Positions 1-10,744 of a stretch of DNA of 64,000 bases are shown one piece after another. The notes beneath the pieces were generated by a model, which saw only the letters and a program-made list of their open reading frames with translations, was not told where the DNA came from and ran no database searches. A program made the position numbers and the translations under genes. The number at the start of each line of letters is the position of its first letter. Position 1 is the stretch's first letter. This DNA is from Vandiemenella viatica. Taxonomy: Eukaryota; Arthropoda; Insecta; Orthoptera; Morabidae. The DNA is taken from NCBI GenBank assembly GCA_031002005.1, contig JARYHS010008074.1:345116932-345180931 (forward strand). Direction: 5' to 3'.

Positions 1-934
1 NNNNNNNNNNNNNNNNNNNNNNNNNNNNNNNNNNNNNNNNNNNNNNNNNNNNNNNNNNNNNNNNNNNNNNNNNNNNNNNNNNNNNNNNNNNNNNNNNNNN
101 NNNNNNNNNNNNNNNNNNNNNNNNNNNNNNNNNNNNNNNNNNNNNNNNNNNNNNNNNNNNNNNNNNNNNNNNNNNNNNNNNNNNNNNNNNNNNNNNNNNN
201 NNNNNNNNNNNNNNNNNNNNNNNNNNNNNNNNNNNNNNNNNNNNNNNNNNNNNNNNNNNNNNNNNNNNNNNNNNNNNNNNNNNNNNNNNNNNNNNNNNNN
301 NNNNNNNNNNNNNNNNNNNNNNNNNNNNNNNNNNNNNNNNNNNNNNNNNNNNNNNNNNNNNNNNNNNNNNNNNNNNNNNNNNNNNNNNNNNNNNNNNNNN
401 NNNNNNNNNNNNNNNNNNNNNNNNNNNNNNNNNNNNNNNNNNNNNNNNNNNNNNNNNNNNNNNNNNNNNNNNNNNNNNNNNNNNNNNNNNNNNNNNNNNN
501 NNNNNNNNNNNNNNNNNNNNNNNNNNNNNNNNNNNNNNNNNNNNNNNNNNNNNNNNNNNNNNNNNNNNNNNNNNNNNNNNNNNNNNNNNNNNNNNNNNNN
601 NNNNNNNNNNNNNNNNNNNNNNNNNNNNNNNNNNNNNNNNNNNNNNNNNNNNNNNNNNNNNNNNNNNNNNNNNNNNNNNNNNNNNNNNNNNNNNNNNNNN
701 NNNNNNNNNNNNNNNNNNNNNNNNNNNNNNNNNNNNNNNNNNNNNNNNNNNNNNNNNNNNNNNNNNNNNNNNNNNNNNNNNNNNNNNNNNNNNNNNNNNN
801 NNNNNNNNNNNNNNNNNNNNNNNNNNNNNNNNNNNNNNNNNNNNNNNNNNNNNNNNNNNNNNNNNNNNNNNNNNNNNNNNNNNNNNNNNNNNNNNNNNNN
901 NNNNNNNNNNNNNNNNNNNNNNNNNNNNNNNNNN
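1..934. other. Assembly gap (N run)
   Basis: All bases are N. The CR1-like LINE fragment that begins at 935 is cut by this gap, so its 3' end is unknown. Confidence 0.99.
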
Positions 935-2290
935 CAATACCTTTCCATGCCTCTTTACGAATATGCTCCTTCTATACCCCCATAACTCTCTACATCAGGG
1001 GTGGCCAACCCAAATGATCTTGCGGGCCATTTTGGAAATGCATCATAACTCCGCGGACCGCATACAAAATCATATACCACCATACTACATTTAGACCCAC
1101 TATACACATCATTTTTGTTGAGTGAAAAATTGAAACATAATGAAGATATGGATGCACAAATAATGTATTTTTTTTAATACTTTGGTTTTCACTACTTTGG
1201 CTATTATTAAAAAAATATATTTTGTAAAAGTGTGATGAATCTTGAGGGCCGCATGTAGCCCGCGGTTGGGCCACCCCTGTTCTACACCCTCCTCCTGTAT
1301 TTCAATGAATCCCATTCCAGTTCCTTTATCATATCGGTAATTTCCAGAGACAAATCTAACAGACCTGCTTGGTACCCTCTCAAACTACTGTATTTGGTAC
1401 CCAAAATGTGGGTCCCATACTACACCATCATATTCAAGCAATGGTTTGACAAAAGTTTTGTAACCTAATTCCCATACTTCTCCGGTACATCCTCTCATCT
1501 CTTTCTCCAACAAGAGAAGGATTTTGAAACCTTTTCCTTCTACCTTTCCAATGTCTGCCCAGTTGATTATGTTGTCAAATATCATGTCAAAGTATTTACA
1601 TTTAAAATCTTCAACAGTCAATTCTTTCCCCACCTTACAATTATAATCATCCTTTAGTATTTTATCTATATACCTAAGAAGTCAACTCTTATTTGTATTT
1701 ATCTTCATCCCATGTGGACCTACCCAGATAGATACTCTTTACAGATAACGCTGCAGCTGTTCACATTCTGTTGTTTTAATCCTATTATATGGAATTTGCA
1801 AACAACCTAATCAACACAGTCATTCATTAGAACAATGAACAACAATGGTTCCAATACACTACCCTGTGGCACTCCCATTTTCATTTCCACTTTTTTTTTA
1901 TATACCGGTACTAAATTTCCTACTCTGACCTTTTGCTTTCTACCTTTTAAGAACTCTTCTATCCAGAAAATCACTTTTTCATCCACTCCAATAGTTTTTA
2001 CCTTATATACCACAATTTATGTCTCACTCTGTCAAAAGCCCTTGAAAGATCAAGTGCATAACTATCCCTTTGGCTTCCCTTGTCCATTTTATCTAAAGAA
2101 AAATTTCAAATTTTTTAGTCTCCTCATTTCTAATTGTGTTGACAAGGTAGCCACATTTAGGATCTGTAGTCCCCTGCACTTTACCTGTCTTTCATCTCCC
2201 CTGCCACATCAAGATCACATTTCCTTCTCAGTCTTTCCACTATGCCCACACCACTTCCTTCCAACACCATCCTGGTAACCATTGATGTCA
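935..2290 (-). mobile_element. CR1-like LINE fragment (RT to 3' region), degenerate, interrupted by a hAT MITE
   Basis: Minus-strand reading gives blocks matching the CR1-like copies at 52.8-54.7 kb and 55.5-56.5 kb of this window. The RT motif GVPQGSVLEPLLFIVLMNDC lies near 1810-1900; the usual G of SVLGP is E. The downstream blocks KYFDMIFDNIINWADIGKV and LLEYDGVVWDPHFGYQIQ lie near 1390-1610. Several stops and frameshifts make it a pseudogene. The region at 996-1279 is a separate inserted element, and the LINE continues on both sides of it. The left end is lost in the assembly gap. The RT copies its own RNA at the target site in active relatives; this copy is dead. Confidence 0.85.
996..1279. 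mobile_element. hAT-type non-autonomous element (MITE), 284 bp
   Basis: The left end CAGGGGTGGCCAACCC and right end GGTTGGGCCACCCCTG are near-perfect terminal inverted repeats of the common hAT form. Flanking 8-bp repeats CTCTACAT (988-995) and TTCTACAC (1280-1287) match at 6 of 8 positions and fit an aged hAT target duplication. Removing it rejoins the CR1-like LINE on either side. There is no coding capacity; any past movement would have used a transposase supplied elsewhere. Confidence 0.85.
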
Positions 2291-2315
2291 AATCACTGTA
2301 CACACAAATTCCACA

Positions 2316-2462
2316 TTGCCATTAAAAGTAATGCATGGAAGGGTAGAAATCACCATGAACAATGGAAAAACCAAATCTGGATGCCCGGATGTGGATTCTA
2401 AACAGCGTCCTCCCGAATGCGAGGCCAGGGCGTTAACCACTCACCCACCACGCTCGGTGGGG
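2316..2462 (-). mobile_element. tRNA-derived SINE, truncated
   Basis: Shares with the full copies at 4427-4668 and 21488-21730 the block around AAATCTGGATGCCCGGA, the B-box-like region (here mutated to GGATTCTAAA) and the terminal GCTCGGT. The tRNA-like head is at the right, so the element reads on the minus strand. The part nearest its 3' end is missing or diverged. Confidence 0.75.
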
Positions 2463-2469
2463 GAAAAAA

Positions 2470-4092
2470 AGCTATATTTGAAAGATACTGTAGTTGTGTG
2501 GAATCAGTGATCATTAAATATGTTCAAAAAAGAATCCTTTGAACCAAACTAACTTTTATCTCACTTTTAAGAACCTGCAAACCTTTGCATTGTTGTTTAT
2601 TAATATCATAATAAATAACTTCGGTTGTCATGAACTGGGAATAGTGGAAATAAATTTTTCTCTTGTATACTTATTTGAGTGTTTGATGTACTGCTGCCAA
2701 CTCTAATACACTCTGAAAATAAAAAAGCTTGCAATATCTACAGATTTAAGCTACCTTGTCTGCTAACCTGGCAACTGAGTCGTTTAAATAACCAAGTTCA
2801 AAGCTAATCCAATTTTAGGTATAGTAAAGAAATGTTTTGCTTAAACATTTACTGAGCAACTAAAAACAAGATATCACAGCATGTACGATTACAGTCATTT
2901 AACAAGGTATAATAGTAGGAATAAGTTAATTCTGTTACTTAGAAAATAAAATTACAATTGCTGAAGCAGATGTTAAAAGCAAGTGGCATTAGCAAAAAGA
3001 GCCTTTTTGAAAAACTCAAATCTTTTAGTTATTGAACTAGAGCACAGTTGATTTTTTTTAACTGCATATATTTGGCACAGCACTTTAAGACAATGAAGTG
3101 TGAACCTTATGAATAGAAGCAAAAAAGAAAATTTAAGCATTTGATATGTGGAATTGCTTAATTTTTTAATGGAAGGAACAGCTTGTAATAATATCTATCA
3201 CCTTGCCAAAATTGTTCAGAAGGTGTCCTGTTAGGGATAAACTATACAGTAAATAACTTTGTGAACGTTTTCTGGACAGTAAAGTACCTTTTAACCTTAT
3301 TCAAGAAAGATGTAAGGATGCAGTTGAAGTCATTTTTCAAGTGTCACGGATTTGGCTACATCCATTCTCACCAATATATCTCACCACAACAATCATTTTA
3401 AAGTGTATTCCTTAGGCTTATAAAAATTTAGTTTAAAAGTTATTACAATTTCAGTAATGTGAAAGATCATGTTACGTGGTAGGAAAATGACAGATTTTGA
3501 ATTGCTAATTAATGCAGCAAGCTGCATCAGACCTTTTGTAATAAGCTGCAGTCAGCACCCATAAGAATGTCCTGAGAATACATTTGGCTAATTAGACAAA
3601 TTGAATATATGATTTTTAATCAAGTAAAAAATTAAAATCTAGGAGACATAAGAATAAAATTAATTTCAGGGGATAGATAAAATCAAATAGGTTAAAATCA
3701 GGCTACTGGTTCCATATAAAGTTCAAGATTTCGACAAGAAAAATAAAATTTCCAAATTGTATTGCCAAAGGTATTGATGGCTACACGCTAAAAATGACAC
3801 AATAGAATTAATTTTTAAACGAGTAGAAACATCTTTGGAGAACAATTAAAATATTTAGAACAGTTTGTATAAAGATAAATGGATTGATTGCAGCTCAAAG
3901 GATAAGGTGATTAATTAGATATTGAATTTCGAAATTTTAAGCCGACGTCAGAGTTCTAGATGAACTGATAAATAAAGGTTGGCCATCTTTAGATTTTGCG
4001 TCTTTCTCCATATTTTCACGGTGGAAGTTCATGGCTAGCAATGCCTCGGTAAGCCAGTCATTCATGACTTTTTGTGAGGAACAGTTTGCGGT
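2470..4092. other. No recognisable gene
   Basis: AT-rich sequence with short A/T runs and no open frame of note, splice-bounded conserved exon or repeat that I can name. Confidence 0.6.
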
Positions 4093-4152
4093 ATTATGTA
4101 GGGCCAGTCTTTTGCCAGATTAAAATCTGGCAAAAGACTGGCCCTACATAAT
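4093..4152. repeat. Perfect 29-bp inverted repeat with 2-nt spacer
   Basis: The arm beginning ATTATGTAGGGCCAGTC (4093-4121) is followed by AA and then its exact reverse complement (4124-4152). No mismatch was seen over 29 pairs. It is not part of a SINE or other element recognised here. It could be a very recent fold-back event, the core of a hairpin element, or an assembly or sequencing fold-back artefact. Confidence 0.9.
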
Positions 4153-4420
4153 TAAAATAAGGCAAGTCCACGGACGGTGTGGGAAGCAATGCTTCTGTAA
4201 GGTGACGTTTTTGTTAGTTTTGTAGTGCTGCAATGTAGGTCAGAACTTCAATCTGTAAGATCTGGAACAACTTCATCCTAGCTGTGGGGGAGTAGGATGA
4301 AAGCTGGCTGTGAATGTGTTTATCTTGTAATGTTCATAGCTGATTCGATGGTCCGATGTCTTATTCAAATTTAATCTCTGATACCGAGAACTGATAAGAA
4401 GCTTTTAGCAGAATATATAA
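4153..4420. other. No recognisable gene
   Basis: No conserved coding block or named repeat seen between the hairpin and the SINE. Confidence 0.5.
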
Positions 4421-4426
4421 ACTCTT

Positions 4427-4668
4427 TTTTTTTTAACTGCTTTACGTCTCTTTTTAACATCGAGGTCTTTAGAGACGGGAAAGGATGGGGGCAAGGAATG
4501 GGAAGGAATTCGGCCATGGCCTTTTGAAGGAAGCATACCGGCATTTGCCTGGAGTGATTTGGGGAAACCATGGAAAACCCAAATCTGGATGCCCGGACGG
4601 GGATTCGAACCGCCGTCCTCCCGAATGCGAGGCGAGAACGCTAACCGTTACACCGCCCCGCTCGGTTT
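4427..4668 (-). mobile_element. tRNA-derived SINE, full length
   Basis: Read on the minus strand, the head has an A-box-like GTGTAACGGTTAGCG and a B box GGTTCGAATCC (within about 4600-4660). A body follows, containing CATGGTTTCCC and the complement of GAATTCGGCCATGGCC, and it ends in an A tail (the T run near 4428). This is the layout of a Pol III SINE moved by a LINE. It is near-identical to the copy at 21488-21730. Short similar flanks (TAAACTCTTT left, TAAACTTTT right) may be a target duplication. Confidence 0.88.
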
Positions 4669-4669
4669 A

Positions 4670-5613
4670 AACTTTTGAAATTGAAACTTGTGTGCAATGT
4701 CGATCATTCAAGAATACCATTCACTCTTAGGGTATGATCAACAGTGTGGCATCCATAAAATAAATCTAATTGGTACCAGAGGCACCGGTCACAACTCTTA
4801 GTTCGAGCAGTGCTGTGCTTAACTCCAAGCAATAGCTTGTTGTTTGTCAAGCTGAAGGGAAAAACTGAAGATCAAGGTTAGAATATATGAAGAGCAGATA
4901 GTTGAGGATCAATTATAAAGGGGATGTTGTGACGAAGAGGTTAGTTCAAATTAGGAGAGAGAGAGGATTGCATCAAACCAATCAGAAGACAGGTCACATA
5001 ATAAAAGTGTCTCAATGCTGACATAATAAGATATAGAACTGGGAATAAATGTAACATATACAAAGAATAAAAGCTATCTGTAATTTATCAGAGAGGCAAA
5101 ATAGTTTAGTATCTCCAATATTAACTGGTTTCACATATTTTCTGAGATGGCGTTACCAACTGATTTTAACACGAACTTAAACAATTTCAGCTTTATTACT
5201 TAACTTACTATATAAAAGAATTTCTATACCAGTTTTTGAAAAATGAAAGAATCAAGAACTTCGATAAGTACAGGGAAAGATACTGGATGCAACAATAACT
5301 GGTTGATGACTGTTTGGAAATTATATAAGCATTGTAATAGTTAATTCCAATAATTGTGTCTAATACATTTATGATTGAGTTGTTTAGTTAAAAAAAATCT
5401 AAATTTATCATTAATCTAAAGCATTTTCAAAATATATACGAATCCACACCCATGGATTCAACGTTTTACATGTTCTGTCAAATCGTAGAAGGGTTTAAAT
5501 ATGGGTTTCAGATTTGAGTAATAATATGAGGGTGGATCAAATATAAACGGGACTTTAAAAAAATATTTACCATTGCAAATTTTCCCAAAATTGTTTCAAT
5601 TTACCTGCATTTC

Positions 5614-5616
<3 letters not shown>
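4670..5616. other. No recognisable gene (downstream of GSS)
   Basis: AT-rich intergenic DNA beyond the inferred GSS cleavage site. I see no conserved coding block here. Confidence 0.5.

Positions 5617-5661
<45 letters not shown>
5617..5661 (-). repeat. 45-bp poly(T), i.e. poly(A) on the GSS strand
   Basis: An uninterrupted T run exactly where the glutathione synthetase transcript would be cleaved and polyadenylated (see the polyadenylation signal entry). It may be a chance A-rich tract, an A tail of a small retroposon, or an assembly effect. Confidence 0.95.
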
Positions 5662-5663
<2 letters not shown>

Positions 5664-5955
5664 ACAGCGGTCAGAATCGCAAATATCTTTATTTTATTCA
5701 AAGATTTTGAAACATTTATTACATGAATTTCAATATGTTTATTCATACACCATCAGTTGCCAGTAAGATAAATATGCATACAATAATCAGTCACTATCTC
5801 AAGAACAAACATTTGCTTAGTGAAAACACTAAAAAAAGGTTAAAAAAATATCTTCAGTGAGATGTACATCACACATTTTTTTCATCAAAAGTACAAATAA
5901 TCTTTGTAACAGTATCAAAACAGTTCCAGAAACCTTCATACATATATAAATTATT
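5662..5955 (-). other. Inferred 3' UTR of glutathione synthetase
   Basis: This lies between the GSS stop codon (complement of 5956-5958) and the inferred cleavage point at about 5662. It is AT-rich with no repeat recognised. The length of about 294 nt assumes use of the AATAAA at 5688-5698. Confidence 0.6.
5688..5698 (-). terminator. Polyadenylation signals for GSS
   Basis: Two overlapping AATAAA hexamers on the minus strand (complements of 5688-5693 and 5693-5698), 26 bp before the poly(A) tract. This is the normal spacing between signal and cleavage site in animals. Confidence 0.65.
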
Positions 5956-6085
5956 CTACAGGTCCACCAGGTATGGACTATCCAGGGCACCAAGACCAGC
6001 AGCAACACCTCCCTCATCAGCTGTACTTAGCTTTGTACGTAGCATGTGGCCCACCTGCTTGTTTAATATTATGGTATCAGCATCA
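5956..6085 (-). CDS. GSS: Glutathione synthetase, last coding exon
   Basis: Minus strand after a TTTTAAG acceptor: 1 nt completing the split Gly codon, then 42 codons and TAG. The protein runs DADTIILNKQVGHMLRTK, then ADEGGVAAGLGALDSPYLV. These are the C-terminal ATP-grasp blocks of eukaryotic glutathione synthetase: the RTK substrate/ATP-binding segment and the Gly/Ala-rich loop (DEGGVAAG) that closes over the active site. The enzyme joins gamma-glutamylcysteine and glycine using ATP, in the cytosol, as a homodimer. The frame is intact and the end agrees with the family's C-terminus. Phase matches the exon at 6911-7188. Confidence 0.93.
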
Positions 6086-6910
6086 CTTAAAAAGAAAAGA
6101 AAAAAGGAACAAGTTAATATCATAACAGACAAATCTCTAGTCCTAATAAATTATTAGTGAACTTAATCTACCTGAATAGAAATAAAATCTTTGAAGAAAA
6201 AAAAACTTTTTTGAAATTTTCATGCTTAGGCTTATTGTCAGCAGCAAAAAATGAACAGAGAGCATCCTGTTCATTTCATGTTTTACTGCTGATGCATTGT
6301 TTAAGTATGAAAACTTCAAAATTGTTCCACATTTACATTTTCTATTCCTGTGCCTTCTTGTTGCCTGCTAAATTGCGATGGTTTCTCAATTATTATTTAT
6401 ATACACTAATCAGTACCAACTGTTTACTGACAAATACAATGTTTTTAATGTTTTTTTAATTTTTTTTTAAATGTTGATTTAATATTTACTCATAATAGTG
6501 TCATAAAAAATGGAACACAGTTTAATGATATTAATTTGTGAATGGAAATAAGCAATGGGTTTTATGAAGGAAACCACTTACAATTCAAGTGGAGAAATTT
6601 TTTAAAAGTCTAAAAGATATTTGCAACTGAAGTAATTTTATCCTTCTTTGGGCCTAACAGCTCATTACATCAATGTCATTTAGAGCAAGAAGAGGGGAAA
6701 GGTATGGGAAAGAATTAGGCCATGACCTTGTAGAAGGAAACATCCTAGTATTCACCTGGAGTGATTATGGGAAACCATAGAAAACTGAAATCAGGATGGC
6801 TGGACCAGGTGCTGAACCCATATCCTCCAGTTTTACTCACCTATCCATCATGCTCGGTGACAAAATTCAAAGAAATATAAATTTTAAAAAATATATGAAT
6901 CTTTACTAAC
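6086..6910 (-). other. GSS intron (825 bp)
   Basis: Minus-strand donor GTTAGT (complement of 6905-6910) and acceptor AAG (6086-6088). It holds a degenerate SINE at about 6670-6858 and otherwise nothing recognisable. Confidence 0.85.
6670..6858 (-). mobile_element. tRNA-derived SINE, old copy
   Basis: Diverged relative of the SINE at 4427-4668. Shared blocks are GAATTAGGCCATGACCTT, CACCTGGAGTGATTATGGG, AAACCATAGAAAAC and the terminal GCTCGGT. The B box is badly eroded. It sits inside the last GSS intron. Confidence 0.75.
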
Positions 6911-7188
6911 CCAATTACAACACCAAATATTCCTAGTTCTGAAACAACATCCTTTGGTTCCAGTGGTCCAGTTTCACCAGGCCTAATCAGATAATTTTTC
7001 TGAACAGGAGGTGCAATTCGTTCCATCAAAATCCATGCAGTTCTTTCCTTAGAGTCCTTCATGGATTCCAAGACCTCACGTATCTTCATACCATATACAT
7101 TGTTTCCACCACCTTCCCGCTGAGGTTTCAAGACATATCGTTCAGGTTCTGCAATTGCCATTGCAACTGCTTTCTCACCATGGTCATC
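6911..7188 (-). CDS. GSS: Glutathione synthetase, penultimate coding exon
   Basis: 278 bp on the minus strand, after the acceptor GTTAAG and before the donor GTTAGT. It encodes DDHGEKAVAMAIAEPERYV, LKPQREGGGNNVYG, then a block ending SELGIFGVVIG. The LKPQREGGGNN segment is the glycine-rich ATP/Mg-binding loop of eukaryotic GSS; its Glu binds Mg. The block AWILMERIAPP corresponds to the conserved YILMEKI-type strand. It begins in phase 0 (after the Phe codon ending exon 22536-22800) and ends after two bases of a Gly codon completed by the next exon. No stop or frameshift, so the gene looks functional here. Confidence 0.95.
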
Positions 7189-7849
7189 CTTAACAAATAA
7201 AACACATAATTTGTAACCTATATGATTCTATTGTAACCATAGTCAAATCTAATTTCTCTCATATTAGTTACAAGGGTTTACATGTATTTAATAGATTTTA
7301 ATTACTTTTCACAGGTTCATTCTCTAACATTAAAAAATTACTTCCCTAAAGCAGAATAAAAATGGGTTTTCCTATTTTCAAATTTTTGCTCGCATTCAGT
7401 AAGTAGCTTATTTACTAAGTTAAAGGTCCCAGTTTGGTGCCCCAAAAACAGCATATTTTACTTAAAAATTAAATTAAAAAAAAGTAGTAGATGCATTAAT
7501 TTAAATCAACTTTTCAATTTGAACAGTTACTGTCAACAATTCTAGTGATATTTTACCTCAATATAAATTTTATAAACTGTTCTAGGTCTAGTAAATTTTT
7601 ATATAACTGGTTCTGAATTTTTTTTATGATTGATATTATCGGTTAGTTATTAAACACCATTTGTCAAGTGGGCATCTCTATGATAAAGAAACTTCAACAG
7701 AGATTTTTAGCAAAAGCATAAATCGTTTTCCATGGAGTTAGGTATTTTGTTTAAATAACATAAAATAAAAACTATCTTACAAATTATCCAATAAAAAATC
7801 TATTCGCTTCCAGAACTGCACTCTGATTCATGCCAAGAATTTGGAAACT

Positions 7850-10690
7850 TGAATAAAGTCACTCATTCCTCTTCTACTTCATCTAGAGCAGTTTCCAACC
7901 ACCGGCTGGATCCGCTGGAAACAAAAGCCACTTCAGCGCTTCCTGTCCATCCATCATCTTTCTTCTTCGGCTTTCACCCAATTTCCCACTCTTTCTTCCA
8001 CACATGTTTTAACCCTTTACACCCATCAGTAGCTTGGGGTTCCTCTGAGCCTCTTCCCCTCCAGCCCCATGCCCAGCATTTTCCTTGGTATCTTCTCCTG
8101 TCCCCTCCTCTTTACATGCCCATGGCCATACCACTTCAAACTAGATTTCTCTATTTTTTATTGTAGCAGTTCCTCCTGGACCATCTCCCCGATTCTCTCA
8201 TTCATTATTCTGTCCTATCTCTTTACTCCTACTCTACTCCTCTGAAATTTCATTTCCATAGCTAGTTCTCTCTCCTTGTCCCTCTCCATCATCCAGAATT
8301 CCAATCCATATGTCAAAATTGGCACAAAGTAGGTTTTATAGATTGTCTCCTTGTTCTTTTGCGGAACATCCCTACTCCATATCAGACCTCTAATACTCTT
8401 AAAAACCCATCTTCACATCTTCCTCTTTCATATATCTCCATCCTGTTTGCTCCATTCTCTTCAATTCAGCTTCCAAAATATTTGAAACATTCCACTTTAT
8501 TTAGTTGCACTCCTCCAACTGGTATGCCAATGTCTGTCCTGTTCTTCTTTCTTGTTGTGAACACCACTTTCTTGCAGAGAACTACATGCCATATGCTGCA
8601 ACTACTCTATCCCACACACCCAGCTGATCCTGCACCGTTCTTTCATCTTCTTCCCAAACTATTGGTCATCCACAAATAGCATTGCTTTCGTTCTTCCTTC
8701 CCCAATGTTCTGCACCATCTTCTTCAATATTTCATCAATAACCATTATAAATGACACGGGTGATAGGGAACATCCTTGTTTCAGTCCATTTTTCAACTTT
8801 AATCACCCGGTCTTATCCCTTCCCACTTTGATGCAGCTCTTACTACCCTCATACGTATCTTTCATTTTTTACACTATCTCCTTTACTGACATTTCTCTCA
8901 TTACTTCCCCCCAGGGGCGTAACTACTATGGGGCTAGGCGGTGCAGTGCACCGGGGCCCCAACGCTCAGGGGGCCCCCAAGCATACCTCATGGGGCCCTA
9001 AGCGCACCTCTGGGGGCCCCCAAGTGCAGTTCAGAGGGTCCACGGGCCTTCACGGCAAACTAGCGACTTTTTTTTTTTAGCTTTACCGTCGCCTAAGGGG
9101 GCCCCTGAGACATAGGGAGCCCCTCAATAAGGGCCCTAACTGCTCAAGGATGCCCCCAACCACTGTTCAGGGGCCCCCAACCACTGCTCAGGGGCCCCCA
9201 AGCACAACTCAGGGGCCCCTACCAGCAACACAAAGCAAAAAAAAGGTCGCCTATCTGGCCTGAGGGCCCAAAATAATTTTTTGCACCGGGGCCCTTGTTG
9301 ACCTAGCTACGCCACTGCTTCCCCCACTCTATTTCAGCTGAGGCTGAGGTCTTTTCAATGTCCAGAAAGACAATCACCAGATCCTTGGCACACTCATATT
9401 CGTTCTTAAAGTTCTCTTGCTGCAAATATAAGATAAATTCTTCCTTGTCTAAATCAATATTGCTCTTCCCTAAGTTGCATTTCCACCGCTCTTCTTGTCT
9501 AGCTCTCCAAAACTTTCTCACAGTCTTGGCACAGTAACACATCAGGATAATACCATGGTAGTTTTGCCAGATAATCCTGTCGCCTTTTTTGAATATGGGT
9601 ATTATAACCCCTTTCCTCCAGTCATCTGGATTTCTTCCCTTGTTCCACACAACCTGCATCACTATTTAAAGCCACAGTATGCCTACTACTTCAGCTTATA
9701 TTGTCTCTCACTTCATTCACTCCATGCACATTACCTCCTATCCTCCTCTCTACAGCGTCTTCCAATTCCTTCCATGTAATATCTTCCTTTTCCTCTTGAT
9801 ACTGTTCTTTTTCTTCTTCTGTACCGCATTTTTTATCACTGGGTCCTCTTACATTCAATAGATCCTCAAAATACTCCCTCCAGACTTCCTTCATCACTTC
9901 CTTCCCCTCCACTAAGTTGCCATCCTTATCCTTTACACTATCAGCTTCAGTTCTACTCTTCCTCCTACTTTTTTTATCTTCCATACCTTGTACTCTCCTC
10001 TTGTCCCCCTACTTCATCACTGCATTGAGGTCCCCCATTATAACACGATTGCTCCTGCCAAACTATTACTGTAGATCATCTTCAATACTTTCCTGCTCCT
10101 GCTTAGTGCAACCTACTTGATGGGCATAAACTTGGATTAGCTCCATGTGCTTGTCCCAAGCTTTCACTTTAACCTTTACAATCCTGTCATTTATTTCTAC
10201 TACTTCTTCCTTTAAACCTTCCTTTATCACAAGTGTCACACCATTTCTTTTTCCCCTCACTATTTCCAGTCCAGTCCCTTCTGTAACTCCTTCACACCCT
10301 CTCCTCTCCATGTTGTCTCTGCTAGTCCTTGTATCTCGTCATGCTGCCACGCACGATACCAACAATTTCAATTCTTGCAATTGGAGTCCTCCCAGAAAGA
10401 AGCAGCATCTCTGAACTCAGAAGGTGGGAACTGGCTTACCAGAATAGTGTATTAGACAGCTGCTGGTCTTAATTTAATATAATAATCAGTATTCTTCCTT
10501 CTTTTCCATCCATTTCCCATCTCCTCTAACTCTTCCCACATGAACCACTGCTCATCAGAGCTGTTAATACTTTCCGCCAACTCCTTCACATGTCCATGAC
10601 TTGTTCCTGTAATATATTTCCAATTTTTACAAGTCTCGGGTTTATGATTTTCAACTCCCATCCACACTGTTTGCCTTGTCGAATTTCCCC
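7850..10690 (-). mobile_element. RTE-like LINE, near full length but decayed
   Basis: Read right to left on the minus strand. An apurinic-type endonuclease piece (RNGVTLVIKEGLKEEVVEIN, then YAHQVGC) lies at 10066-10311 and a linker at 9691-9984. The RT N-terminal block (DDWRKGVIIPIFKKGDR, NYHGIIL, DLVIVFLDIEKT) lies at 9303-9662. The RT core block GLKQGCSLSPVSF and FVDD-like region lie near 8680-8830. A C-terminal tail runs to about 7850. Frames shift many times, so it is dead. Clade is judged from the NYRGI and KQGC-type motifs and is less certain than the LINE call. A hAT element interrupts it at 8912-9317. The piece right of about 10311 is assigned with less confidence. Confidence 0.8.
8912..9317. 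mobile_element. hAT-type non-autonomous element, 406 bp, perfect 8-bp target duplication
   Basis: Left end CAGGGGCGTAACTA, right end TAGCTACGCCACTG: inverted repeats of the hAT type. CTTCCCCC flanks it exactly on both sides (8904-8911 and 9318-9325). The interior is unlike the surrounding DNA: G/C-rich, with repeats of a GGGGCCCCCAA-like motif about every 25-35 bp. No transposase remains. The perfect duplication means it inserted more recently than the LINE around it decayed. Confidence 0.92.
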
Positions 10691-10744
10691 CCACCGCACT
10701 TTCAGTTAGCTGCCAGCCTCAACCAGACTCACTCAATTGTTGAA

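Noticed and set aside
4590..4670. Possible tRNA genes (A and B boxes at 4.6, 19.8, 21.7, 43.2 and 50.8 kb)
   Set aside because: Boxes are those of SINE heads: no closed acceptor stem, bodies and A tails follow, and copies are dispersed.
5662..7188. GSS as a processed pseudogene, because of the poly(A) tract
   Set aside because: Three coding exons are separated by introns with good splice sites and matching phases, and the frame is intact.
8359..9001. Plus-strand frames at 7.8-10.4 kb
   Set aside because: Antisense shadows of the RTE-like LINE; the Pro/Ser/Leu-rich composition is typical of reverse reading of Lys/Glu/Arg-rich coding.
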